From Firmicutes bacterium HGW-Firmicutes-1 (GTDB taxonomy: Bacteria; Bacillota; Clostridia; Lachnospirales; Vallitaleaceae): DNA of 64,000 nt. The DNA lies in the NCBI GenBank assembly GCA_002841625.1, contig PHAG01000005.1:1-64000 (forward strand), written 5' to 3'. Below the pieces are notes generated by a model. That model was not told the origin of the DNA and made no database searches. It was given only the letters and a program-made list of their open reading frames with translations. Made by a program: the position numbers and the translations under genes. This document shows positions 1 through 7,311 of the stretch, in pieces; the stretch's first letter is position 1, and each line of letters opens with the position of its first letter.

Positions 1-43
1 CATGTGGAGACCTGTTGTCTGTTGAAACGTTTATAAACACTGG
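1..43 (+). repeat. Dispersed repeat, copy A (cut by window edge)
   Basis: This 43-base stretch matches 25057-25099 at 38 of 43 positions. Two looser relatives lie near 12129 and 20128. In the complete copies the element begins with a CTCCAC-N4-GTGGAG hairpin; here the left arm falls outside the window. It is non-coding. Its origin is unknown; an IS-end or MITE remnant is plausible. Confidence 0.6.
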
Positions 44-93
44 AGTTGAGTTGGTACGCAGTATTACGATTTCAAGGGTTCGGAAACATAAAT

Positions 94-140
94 AAAGAAT
101 GCATCCTTACTCAGTGAGGCAAGGATACGTTCTTTTTTTT
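94..140 (+). terminator. Rho-independent terminator
   Basis: A roughly 15-bp stem (AAAGAATGCATCCTT paired with AAGGATACGTTCTTT, two G-U pairs) is followed by a run of T. It closes whatever gene lies left of the window. The stem sequence closely resembles the terminators at 52794 and 55828. Confidence 0.75.
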
Positions 141-263
141 GAGACGCTTTCGTTAGTTTTTATCATTAAAAAGAGGCTTTAACTTTTGATATTATTGTTG
201 GTGTGATATAATTTTAGATATAGAAAACGTTAGTTGAGAGGTAGTCATGAAAGGGGGAAGTTA

Positions 264-695
264 ATGATGAAATTTTTGAATGATGAGATAATTTATCTGA
301 ATATTAAACAAGCTGTTGAATCTGCTCAACAAAAAGTATATGCTACAGTTAATTTTGTTATGGTAGTAACATATTGGAACATTGGTAAACAGATTTACGA
401 AGCACAGGGAGAAAATGAGCGAGCGGAGTATGGAATAGGGTTATTGAAATACTTATCAGAAAAATTGACTGAGGAATTTGGGAAAGGTTATAATGTGACA
501 AACCTAAAATATATGAGGCAGTTTTATAGTGCTTTTCAAAATTGTCACGCACTGAGTGACCAATTAAGTTGGACTCATTATAGATTAATACTAAAGGTTG
601 AAGATGAAGTAGCACGTGCATTCTATTTGGATGAATGTGTAATATCAAATTGGAGTACCAGACAATTAGGAAAAAATGTTTTTGTAGTTGTCTGA
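264..695 (+). pseudogene. YhcG/DUF1016-type N-terminal fragment
   Basis: The 140-odd residues match the N-terminal domain of the YhcG (DUF1016, PDDEXK nuclease) family: the segments VVTYWNIGKQIYE, GIGLLKYLSEKL and SWTHYRLIL are typical. Family members are usually above 300 residues and continue after WSTRQLE into a nuclease domain. Here the match stops at WSTRQLGK, after which a short unrelated tail and a stop follow, so the catalytic half is missing. I chose ATG 264 because GAAAGGGGGA at 249-258 is a good ribosome binding site; the upstream TTG has none. YhcG homologues are thought to act in DNA processing or type I restriction contexts; no restriction genes are visible here. Likely a non-functional remnant. 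Confidence 0.7.
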
Positions 696-763
696 CTATG
701 AGGTATACATTAATGGATATAAACAGCAATTTTAACTAATTTTTTATTAGAGGGGAGTAAATA

Positions 764-913
764 ATGAATGAGATTAGAAGTATCAGGAAAATAATAACAG
801 GAAAAAATGGAATGGACTGCGCAGGTGTTAGACTTGTCAGAGTGTTAGGAAATAATGATGTTTCTGACTTTGACCCGTTTCTTTTGATGGATGCATTTGA
901 CGAGCACAGTTAG
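764..913 (+). pseudogene. Pirin family protein, N-terminal fragment
   Basis: Forty-nine residues starting MNEIRSIRKI, with AGVRLVRVLG and DFDPFLLMDAFD, match the start of pirin-family cupins (full length about 230-300 residues). A TAG follows the DEHS sequence and the next bases do not continue the family in any frame I could follow. An AGGGGAG ribosome binding site sits just upstream. The metal-binding cupin residues lie in the missing part, so this is a truncated relic. It follows another truncated gene, which marks this stretch as a site of gene loss. Confidence 0.7.
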
Positions 914-918
914 AATAA

Positions 919-947
919 GGCGTGAGAGCGATGCTTTCACGTCTTTT
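919..947 (+). terminator. Hairpin after pirin fragment
   Basis: GGCGTGAGAGC pairs with GCTTTCACGTC around a GAT loop, followed by TTTTA. This is a plausible terminator separating the fragments from the nitroreductase operon. Confidence 0.5.
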
Positions 948-1018
948 ATAGATAGGAAAAAATTCGATGGACAACCCATTCTTTATAAATGAGGAAGGTA
1001 TTAATAGTTTTATAATGC

Positions 1019-1078
1019 TTGACAATTAGATTGGGATATGATATACATATCGTACAATACGAACTACGTAATATACGA
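1019..1078 (+). promoter_or_regulatory. Promoter with two near-identical palindromic operators
   Basis: TTGACA (1019-1024) and TATACA (1042-1047) are spaced by 17 bases. Immediately downstream are two related 13-mers, TCGTACAATACGA (1050-1062) and ACGTAATATACGA (1066-1078). Each is a palindrome or near-palindrome with arms around a 3-base centre, 16 bases apart start to start. The position over the expected transcription start suits repression, and a MarR-type gene is the second gene of the unit, so autoregulation is a reasonable inference. Confidence 0.6.
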
Positions 1079-1089
1079 AAGGAGAAATA

Positions 1090-1930
1090 ATGAGCATAAA
1101 AGAAAGTGTACTGATAAGAAAATCGGTCAGAAGGTATAAGGATACATGTATAGAAAGTAATATTCTAATAGAAATACAGAAGGATAAGGTATAAGGATAC
1201 ATGTATAGAAAGTAATATTCTAATAGAAATACAGAAGGATTTGGAGAAATACACACCTAAATTCGGCACTTCTAGGGTGAGATTTGAAGTCTTGACGGCT
1301 GAAGATGAAACAGAAGTTGCTAAACTAGGTTTTTTATGGGGAGTTGGTAAGATTAACGCACCATATTGCATAATCGGAATATGTGAAGATGACCAAGGAA
1401 TGCAAGAACTAGGATTTGCATTGGAACCTGAAGTGCTGAAACTTACATCAGCTGGATATGGAACTTGCTGGATAGGTACTTTTGACAGAAAGGCATTGAA
1501 TTTAAAAATTAATATTAAGGAAAATGAACGGATTGGTGTAGCAATAGCATTTGGCGTAGCGCAGAATGAAGGATTTTTAAATAACAATTTTAGAAAGATA
1601 GCTGGAAGCACAAAAAGGAAAGATATTAAAGAAATCTGTATGAATTACCCTGAAGTGAAAGCGGATGAAGAAATTGCCGTTTTAGTAAAAATGTCTATTT
1701 TGGCACCGTCATCCAATAATGGACAACCAGTAAGAATTATTATTAAAGAGAAAAGAGCAGATTTTTTTCTGGTAGGTAACAGTAGAATTGATGCTGGAAT
1801 TTTTATGTCGCATTTCTATCTATGTGCAAGTGAAATCAGTGATACTGTCGATATTTCGATTGAGAGCCACCCTCTTGAATGTTATAATCAAGAAAAAGCA
1901 ACAAAATATATAGCAAGTATATTTTTTTAG
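1090..1930 (+). pseudogene. Nitroreductase-fold protein split by a tandem duplication
   Basis: The gene starts at ATG 1090 after GGAGAAATA and reads MSIKESVLIRKSVRRY, a typical nitroreductase-family opening. After 32 codons a second copy of 55 bp (1186-1240) puts the frame into a TAA. Removing one copy restores one frame from 1090 to 1930, about 260 residues. The downstream part resembles putative TM-nitroreductase proteins (PF14512-like): it keeps SILAPSSNNGQP and NSRIDAGIFMSHFYL, motifs expected to contact FMN. The open downstream half begins with TTG 1241 but has no ribosome binding site. The gene would reduce an unknown nitro or quinone substrate; as it stands it is probably inactive unless the duplication reverts. 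The downstream MarR gene is co-directional and 12 bases away. Confidence 0.75.
1131..1240 (+). repeat. Perfect 55-bp tandem duplication
   Basis: Bases 1131-1185 and 1186-1240 are identical. Because 55 is not a multiple of three, the duplication breaks the reading frame of the nitroreductase gene. The identity suggests a recent event. Confidence 0.95.
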
Positions 1931-1942
1931 AAAGGAAAAAGT

Positions 1943-2365
1943 ATGATAAGTAAAAACGAGAATTCGGAGCAGTTGGCACAGTTATGGCACAAGATAATGA
2001 TAAGTGGCGATATAACGGTGTGTACAGAGAAATTAAAAGGTGCATCGATAATTGATGTAAATATACTTAGATTATTGGAAGAAAATGAAACAATGATATT
2101 GAGAGATATTGGAACTAAGCTTTCTGTTAGCCCAAGTACATTGAGTAGTGCAATTAAGAGAATGGAAAAGAACGGACTGATTGAGAGAGTTATCTGTAAG
2201 GAAGATTTAAGATCTTTTTCTATAACATTGACAGATGATGGTAAGCAGACAATTAATGAGCATTATGAACTAGAACTAAAGATCATGGATATGTTGTTAG
2301 GTCGTTTGGATTCGGAAAACGAGAGAAAAGAATTTCTAAAGATGTTGAAAAAGCTAATAGGATAG
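1943..2365 (+). CDS. MarR family transcriptional regulator
   Basis: This 140-residue protein has the MarR winged-helix layout: an N-terminal dimerisation helix, then a helix-turn-helix near residues 50-75 (MILRDIGTKLSVSPSTLSSAIK), the wing with KEDLRSFSITLTDDG, and a C-terminal helix. MarR proteins bind palindromic operators as dimers and release on binding small phenolic or oxidising ligands. The start has a good AGAAAGGAAAAAGT leader. It lies 12 bases after the disrupted nitroreductase, and the paired operators at 1050-1078 are its likely target. The ligand cannot be told from sequence. Confidence 0.85.
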   Translation: MISKNENSEQLAQLWHKIMISGDITVCTEKLKGASIIDVNILRLLEENETMILRDIGTKLSVSPSTLSSAIKRMEKNGLIERVICKEDLRSFSITLTDDGKQTINEHYELELKIMDMLLGRLDSENERKEFLKMLKKLIG

Positions 2366-2480
2366 AAAATACTTCTCCGCTAAGGCCCTGCCAGGTTCAA
2401 CTGTCATCTTTTTTGTATCCTCAAGGCATTGTGAGACGGTGGTTAAGCTGGAAAGACTTTAGCGAGCAATACCAAATGAT

Positions 2481-2520
2481 AAAAGCCCTTGAGTGACTTT
2501 AATGCGCTCAAGGGCTTTTT
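2481..2520 (+). terminator. Strong bidirectional terminator
   Basis: AAAAGCCCTTGAG and CTCAAGGGCTTTTT form a 13-bp stem with a T run. It sits between the MarR gene and the convergent TetR gene, so it may serve both. Confidence 0.85.
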
Positions 2521-2665
2521 GAATTTGGGGACATATCTACGGGATATAGTAAGTCGATAGCTTTTATCCATAATACATTTATTTAGATAGGGACTAAAAA
2601 GTGCAATTTTCGGTCTGATTTATAGGACATTCTATAGATGACTTCTTGTCGCTACAATGAAATGG

Positions 2666-3298
2666 CTATTTCAATGCGTTCGTAAATAGATTAAAGCTAA
2701 ATTTTAAGAATTCATCCTCATCCATCGAAAGAGCCTGCCAAATGCTTTTATCCGTGAAGGCGACGGTAAAAAGCAGACTGAAAGCAGAAAAGAAACCGAA
2801 AAACATCGCTTTCTGCATGTCCAGGTTTGGGTTAATACTGCCGTCAGATAAAGCAGCTTCACTCAGAGAAGCGAGAGATCTCATCCGAGCGGCATCTATC
2901 TGCTTGATCTCCTGATAATGAGGGCTGGCTTCGATGTTTTGTTGGTTGGCCGGCAGGTAGTTCAAAATGCGAAATGAGTCCGGATACTCCTTGTAAAAGG
3001 AAAGATGGGCGAGATTGGCTAGGTGAATCTTATCCCTCACATTTTCGCCGCGTTCAAGGGCATCGAAGGAGGCCTTGGCAAGCAGACGTGCACCACTTAG
3101 CGCAACGGCGTAGTAGAGATCTTCCTTGCTCTGAAAATATTGATACAGTGTACGTTTTGTAAGACCGGCTTTTTTAACCACCTCATCAATAGAAGTGTTT
3201 TCAAAGCCCTTTTCTGCAAATAACTTTTCTGCCGCGTCAAGAAAGGTTTCTTTTTTATGGATTTTATTCGCTTCACGCTTCGATAAATTTTCTTTCAT
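2666..3298 (-). CDS. TetR/AcrR family transcriptional regulator
   Basis: The 210-residue protein has a canonical TetR DNA-binding domain at about residues 15-62 (FLDAAEKLFAEKGFENTS, then AGLTKRTLYQYFQSKEDLY). The C-terminal ligand domain resembles regulators with a C-terminal helix bundle near residues 90-205. Its base composition is visibly more GC-rich than most of the window, as is the methyltransferase gene at 3921, which suggests joint acquisition. The upstream region carries two 17-bp inverted repeats within a divergent promoter, a likely site of autoregulation and of control over what was once a divergent flavodoxin-type gene. Ligand unknown. Confidence 0.85.
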   Translation of the reverse strand: MKENLSKREANKIHKKETFLDAAEKLFAEKGFENTSIDEVVKKAGLTKRTLYQYFQSKEDLYYAVALSGARLLAKASFDALERGENVRDKIHLANLAHLSFYKEYPDSFRILNYLPANQQNIEASPHYQEIKQIDAARMRSLASLSEAALSDGSINPNLDMQKAMFFGFFSAFSLLFTVAFTDKSIWQALSMDEDEFLKFSFNLFTNALK

Positions 3299-3314
3299 TT
3301 TTTAAATTCTCCTA

Positions 3315-3370
3315 TTGACACAAAAGTAAACTGGCGTTATACTAATCTCAAAAGTAAACTGGCGGTATAC
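3315..3370 (+). promoter_or_regulatory. Divergent promoter with duplicated TetR-type operator
   Basis: TTGACA (3315-3320), 17 bases, then TATACT (3338-3343) make a near-consensus rightward promoter. Overlapping it is GTAAACTGGCGTTATAC (3326-3342); a second copy, GTAAACTGGCGGTATAC, lies at 3354-3370. Each is an imperfect inverted repeat (GTAAAC and GTATAC). The duplicated block also repeats the -10. The adjacent TetR gene is the obvious candidate regulator. Confidence 0.65.
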
Positions 3371-3422
3371 TAATCGAATATAGAATACCATAGTTTAACG
3401 AAAATGTATAGGGGATTTGTAT

Positions 3423-3494
3423 ATGGAAATCGCAATAATATCATACTCACCGACAGGCAATAACGAAGCCTTGGCAGGCCGTGTCGCCACTTAG
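3423..3494 (+). pseudogene. Flavodoxin-like N-terminal stub
   Basis: From ATG 3423 the frame reads MEIAIISYSPTGNNEALAGR and stops three codons later. The SYSPTGN stretch matches the FMN phosphate-binding loop at the start of flavodoxins. Nothing downstream continues the fold. It sits directly below the TetR-controlled promoter, so the intact ancestor was probably the regulated gene. Confidence 0.55.
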
Positions 3495-3511
3495 GGCGTC
3501 ATTTCGGTGAG

Positions 3512-3853
3512 TTGAAGGCGAAATACTTGAAATATGCGTATGTGTCGATCAGCGGAGTGGCGCGTCAGGTACCTAGCAGAACTGCAACCAAAACGGCCGA
3601 GACCGACCATAAAGGATACAAGCACTTACCGCGTAACGTTCCCTGCAATGATCGCAGGAGCGTCTATTCCATTGTCACCATGATGCTGTTTGTTGTTTTT
3701 GGCGTATTGGCTGGAATGGAACAACCCAACTATGAATTAAACCTACCGACACCAATGATGGGCATTTTTGAGCGCATTAATATTTACGGATACATGTTAT
3801 GGATTATAGTATTCTCCAAAGCACAATTACAGTTGAGTAAGAGTAAATTATGA
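3512..3853 (+). pseudogene. Decayed DUF998-like membrane protein, C-terminal part
   Basis: The last 55 residues (MMLFVVFGVLAG, then ERINIYGYMLWIIVFSKA) form two membrane segments as at the end of DUF998-type integral membrane proteins. Upstream, a second frame reads TYRVTFPAMIAGA, which would precede it in the family, so a frameshift lies near 3655. The first 40 residues of the open frame look unrelated. The family assignment is from memory of this motif and is tentative; that the gene is broken is clear from the frame change. Confidence 0.45.
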
Positions 3854-3920
3854 GCATGGTGAATTTATAAAAAATGCATAGACATTTCATTAATTAAGCT
3901 TTTATGGAGGTGAATTTACG

Positions 3921-4763
3921 ATGAAAAATGAAAGAGTTGCTTCTCAAACGGCCATGCTTATTGCCTCTCTGCGAGCACTGGCTTGTTATGAGGAAGACGC
4001 GAAGATCCGGGGCGGAGACACTCTGGCTGAGCTGTTCTTGCCAGACGATAAACGTAAGCCGCTTCAATTCCGCGATCTTCGTAACCAGATCAAAAAGATG
4101 ATTCCCGAAGGTTTGTATGAGTATGTCATAGCGCGAACAAAATATTTTGACGAATTATTTCAGCTATGCCTGTGTGACGGATTTTCTCAAATCGTGCTAC
4201 TGGGCGCGGGATATGACAGCCGTGCTTATCGGTTTGCCGGTCTGAGCTGTGGCGCCGTCATTTTCGATACGGACACAGTCATAACGCAGCAGGAAAAGTG
4301 CTGGAAGCTGATGGAAGGCAACGTGACAATTCCAGAAAATGTAATTTTTGTCCCAATCGATTTCAATCATGATGACCTGTTCGAAATACTTGGTAAAGCA
4401 GGATATGACGAGGCTTTACCAACGCTGTTTATCTGGGAAGGCGTAACTTTTTACTTGAATCCGCAAGCAGTAGATACAATGCTTAAGACAATCAGCAATC
4501 ACGCCAGTCGCGGAAGTCTGCTCAGCTTCGACTTCCAGCACACGGATAGGGAATACACACTTATCGACACGCAGCTAAAAGACGAGCAGATTAAATTTGG
4601 TATGGATACTGAAAGGTGTGCCGAGTATCTGGGCGGGTTTGGCTTCACTTTGCGGGAAAAGCTGGATGCACAGAGCTTGGAAAGCCGTTATCTTATAACA
4701 TCGGGTGGCATTCCGTTTGGGAAAATCAATCCGATCATGCATCTAGTTACAGCAGAACTATAA
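3921..4763 (+). CDS. Class I SAM-dependent methyltransferase, LCMT (PPM1) type
   Basis: The 280-residue protein resembles the leucine carboxyl methyltransferase family used in bacterial small-molecule O-methylation. The SAM motif I is VLLGAGYDSRAYRF near residues 90-104; an acidic residue in IFDTDT (about 115-120) would contact the ribose; FIWEGVTFYL near 172-182 is the family's typical motif. It has a GGAGGTG ribosome binding site. Its composition is more GC-rich than neighbours. It stands between a decayed membrane protein gene and a flavodoxin, so context gives no substrate. Cytoplasmic; polyketide- or resistance-related methylation is possible but unproven. Confidence 0.8.
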   Translation: MKNERVASQTAMLIASLRALACYEEDAKIRGGDTLAELFLPDDKRKPLQFRDLRNQIKKMIPEGLYEYVIARTKYFDELFQLCLCDGFSQIVLLGAGYDSRAYRFAGLSCGAVIFDTDTVITQQEKCWKLMEGNVTIPENVIFVPIDFNHDDLFEILGKAGYDEALPTLFIWEGVTFYLNPQAVDTMLKTISNHASRGSLLSFDFQHTDREYTLIDTQLKDEQIKFGMDTERCAEYLGGFGFTLREKLDAQSLESRYLITSGGIPFGKINPIMHLVTAEL

Positions 4764-4934
4764 CACTAAAAATCAAAAAAGATTATAGAATTCGATATGA
4801 TCCACTTGCCAGTCTGGATGAAAAATCTGTATTTCATTATATTGGGATCGTGATGGTATAAATGAGTTCATCGTAAACATTGTTTATAGGTAAAGTAAAC
4901 AATGATTATTCGAATTGTTGAAGGGAGTATGATT

Positions 4935-5366
4935 ATGAATAACATAAGCGTCGTTTATGCAACAAAAACACAACATTCAAAAAAGCTTGCAGAGGCAATA
5001 GGGAAAGAATTAAACATTGAAGCAAAAAACATCTCTGAATATCCTCAGCTCCAAAAGGCTAGCCTGTTCTTTCTTGTCGGGGGTATTTATGCCGGCAAGA
5101 GTAATTCCGAGCTTTTATCTTACGCCGAAAAGCTTGATGCTTCCATTGCCAGCAAGGTTGTACTTGTGACTAGTAGCGTGTCAACCAGCCATCGTACTCA
5201 AAGAGATATTCGTGCACTGCTTGTAGAAAAAGGCATCGACGTTGTCGATGAGATAACATGCACAGGCGCATTACTGTTTGTCAAATTAGGCCATCCGAAT
5301 AAGAAAGAGATCCAAGCCGTTGCAGAAAGAGCTAAAGATATATCGAAAAGAGTGATGGAAGTATAG
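4935..5366 (+). CDS. Flavodoxin family protein
   Basis: A 143-residue protein of flavodoxin size and fold: an N-terminal strand ISVVYATKTQHSKKLA carries the FMN phosphate loop, then FFLVGGIYAGK and VVLVTSSVSTSH follow as the central strands. I place the start at ATG 4935 because AAGGGAG (4921-4927) is 7 bases upstream; the in-frame ATG at 4929 is too close. Related short flavodoxins act as electron carriers or as protoporphyrinogen oxidase-like HemG proteins; the sequence does not decide. It is followed directly by the truncated esterase. Confidence 0.7.
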   Translation: MNNISVVYATKTQHSKKLAEAIGKELNIEAKNISEYPQLQKASLFFLVGGIYAGKSNSELLSYAEKLDASIASKVVLVTSSVSTSHRTQRDIRALLVEKGIDVVDEITCTGALLFVKLGHPNKKEIQAVAERAKDISKRVMEV

Positions 5367-5415
5367 ATTTCAAGGAGTTTCGGAATTCCAAGAGTTCTGT
5401 TGTATCGAAGGGTAT

Positions 5416-5922
5416 TTGGCAAGTGACATCTTTTTTGTAGGGGACTCAGCAGGTGCAGGTATAGAGTTGGCAACAATGTTGAAAATCAAAGATGAAGGGG
5501 GCATGCTACCAGCTGGATGTGTAGCCTTTTCCCCGTGTACAGATATGACACTCTCCAGCGATTCACTTAGAACAAGAGCTAAGGCAGACCCATGTACGCC
5601 CAAAGGGGCAAATGAAACGTATACAAGCTATTATGTGGGTGATGGGGATTCAACGCATCCATATGCCTCCCCACTTTTTGGAGATCTAAACGGGCTACCA
5701 CCAATCATGATTCATGTTGGAAATGATGAGACGCTTTTAGACGATTCGGTAAGATTTGCAGAAAAGGCGAGTAAAGCTGGCGTTGAGATGCATTTAAAGG
5801 TATGGAAAGGGATGTTTCATTGTTTCCCATTGCTTGCACCGATGTTTGTAGAAGCGACAAAGGCGCTCGATGAGGCCTGCCTGTTTATAAGAGAAAAAAT
5901 GTTTTATGAAGAAAGAATGTAA
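5416..5922 (+). pseudogene. Alpha/beta hydrolase (HSL family), C-terminal two-thirds
   Basis: The frame keeps the nucleophile elbow FFVGDSAGAG, the DETLLDDS segment with the acid residue, and the histidine in KGMFHCFP, as in hormone-sensitive-lipase-type esterases (Hydrolase_3, about 300 residues). The N-terminal third with the HGGG oxyanion motif is absent and no ribosome binding site precedes the TTG at 5416, so this is a 5' truncated relic. It begins 50 bases after the flavodoxin gene, which suggests a deletion joined the two. Confidence 0.75.
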
Positions 5923-6198
5923 CCAGATTGTATATATTCCAAAGCAAAGGGACAACAGCCAGCGCTTCCCAGAGGTCAAGAACTGGTAGTATCTTCCTTG
6001 ATTTGTTAGATATCAAACCTTTGTAAACCTACAAAAAGCTCACGTCAGTCTATTTTTAGTGTGTAGAGTTAATTCACCCACTTTTGTTCTACGCATCTAT
6101 TAAAATATAATTTAGCTGAGAGTTGCGCTCGAATAAATTGAAAATAAAAATTAAGTGAGTAATATAAAGAAAATTAGAAAATATTAAGGGGGTAAAAA

Positions 6199-6813
6199 AT
6201 GGAGTTTACAGAGGTAATAAGCAAGAGAAGAACCGTTAGAGATTTTTTACAGGAGAAAGTAACACCTGAGATCATTGAAAAGGCACTAGAGGCTGGACTT
6301 AAAGCTCCAAGTTATAATCATCTTAAAGAATGGGATTTTATTTTAGTAAAAGACGTTAATACACGTTTTACTTTGATTCAAACAGAGAAGATGATTGAAG
6401 AGGCTACAGATGAGCTAAAGCAAAATCTTCAGGGTTATGAAGCACTTGTTAAGAGTATGTATATGGATGCGGTGCCAAAGCAAAAAAAGATGATATTAAG
6501 TGCACCTGAATTACTGGTAGTGGTATACAAACCCAAAACACTAGTGAGTGTTAGCGAGAAGGTGTATGATTTGAATTGCCTTGCTTCTGTATGGTGCTGT
6601 ATTGAAAATATCCTACTAAGTCTTGCTGATAGCGAAGTGTACGGCGTTACATTTATTCCTCAGAACACTTGTGAGATAAAGAAAATTTTAAATGTTCCAG
6701 AGGAACTAGAGGTAGCGGCGATCATTCCATTTGGATATAAGGCAATAGATGCTAAAATTTATCCTCAGAAGGAAGTTAAGTTAGTTGATAGGCTACATGT
6801 TGACACCTGGTAA
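6199..6813 (+). CDS. Nitroreductase family protein
   Basis: A 204-residue protein beginning MEFTEVISKRRTVRDF, with LKAPSYNHLKEWDFILV and GCCIE-like later helices typical of FMN-dependent nitroreductases. The RRTVR arginines and the PSYNH segment would bind FMN phosphate and ring. A TAAGGGGG ribosome binding site lies 6 bases ahead. It is complete, unlike the other nitroreductase at 1090. Substrate unknown; such enzymes reduce nitroaromatics, quinones or flavins with NAD(P)H. No clear operon partner: the preceding 276 bases show no gene. Confidence 0.8.
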   Translation: MEFTEVISKRRTVRDFLQEKVTPEIIEKALEAGLKAPSYNHLKEWDFILVKDVNTRFTLIQTEKMIEEATDELKQNLQGYEALVKSMYMDAVPKQKKMILSAPELLVVVYKPKTLVSVSEKVYDLNCLASVWCCIENILLSLADSEVYGVTFIPQNTCEIKKILNVPEELEVAAIIPFGYKAIDAKIYPQKEVKLVDRLHVDTW

Positions 6814-6818
6814 GATTT

Positions 6819-6905
6819 CTATTTGCCACAGTTCAATAATGCAAACGCCATCTTTTCAATGTCTGCGAGGTTTTTCAACCTTTCAACTATTGGCGACGAT
6901 AACAT
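6819..6905 (-). pseudogene. Short C-terminal relic, possibly Rpn/PD-(D/E)XK transposase type
   Basis: On the minus strand 28 codons run from ATG 6905 to TAG 6819 and read LADIEKMAFALLNCGK at the end. The wording resembles C-termini of Rpn-type recombination nucleases, but it is too short to be sure. It fills the gap between the nitroreductase and the AlkD fragment. Confidence 0.25.
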
Positions 6906-6925
6906 TAGTGATTCAGTTGTGAAAA

Positions 6926-7311
6926 TTGACTGGGTCATTAGTTTTGAAGAAATATTATGAAAGTCAAGGCGCGAGGGAACCACTTTTCGGCGTTACAACA
7001 GGTGACTTGAAGCCAATTGCTAAAAGAATAAAGAAAAACCAACAACTTGTTGAGGAACTATATGCAACTGGAAACTATGATGCGATGTATCTAGCTGGAA
7101 TGTTAGCAGACCCTAAAAAGATGACTCCCGTAGATTTTGATTATTGGATTGATAAGGCGTACTATCATATGATTTCAGACTTTATTGTCGATGTAACACT
7201 TGCTGAAACCGATTTTGCTCAGGAGGTAGCGGATAAATTTATTGCAAGCGGGGATGAATTAATTATGTCTGCAGGATGGAGCTGTTACGAATGGTTGATC
7301 GGCTCTTATGA
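6926..7311 (+). pseudogene. AlkD-like DNA alkylation repair protein, internal fragment
   Basis: About 128 residues match the DNA alkylation repair (AlkD, HEAT-repeat) family: QGAREPLFGVTTGDLKPIAK and YLAGMLADPKKMTP are characteristic. The family is about 230 residues. Here the first 20 or so residues are missing (the only start is a TTG at 6926 without ribosome binding site), and beyond about 7311 the frame runs antisense into the 3' end of the LuxR-type gene. The fragment is truncated on both sides and should be inactive as a DNA glycosylase. Confidence 0.75.

Noticed and set aside
234-263. Earlier TTG start for the YhcG fragment
   Set aside because: It would translate through a good ribosome binding site (249-258) that better serves ATG 264.
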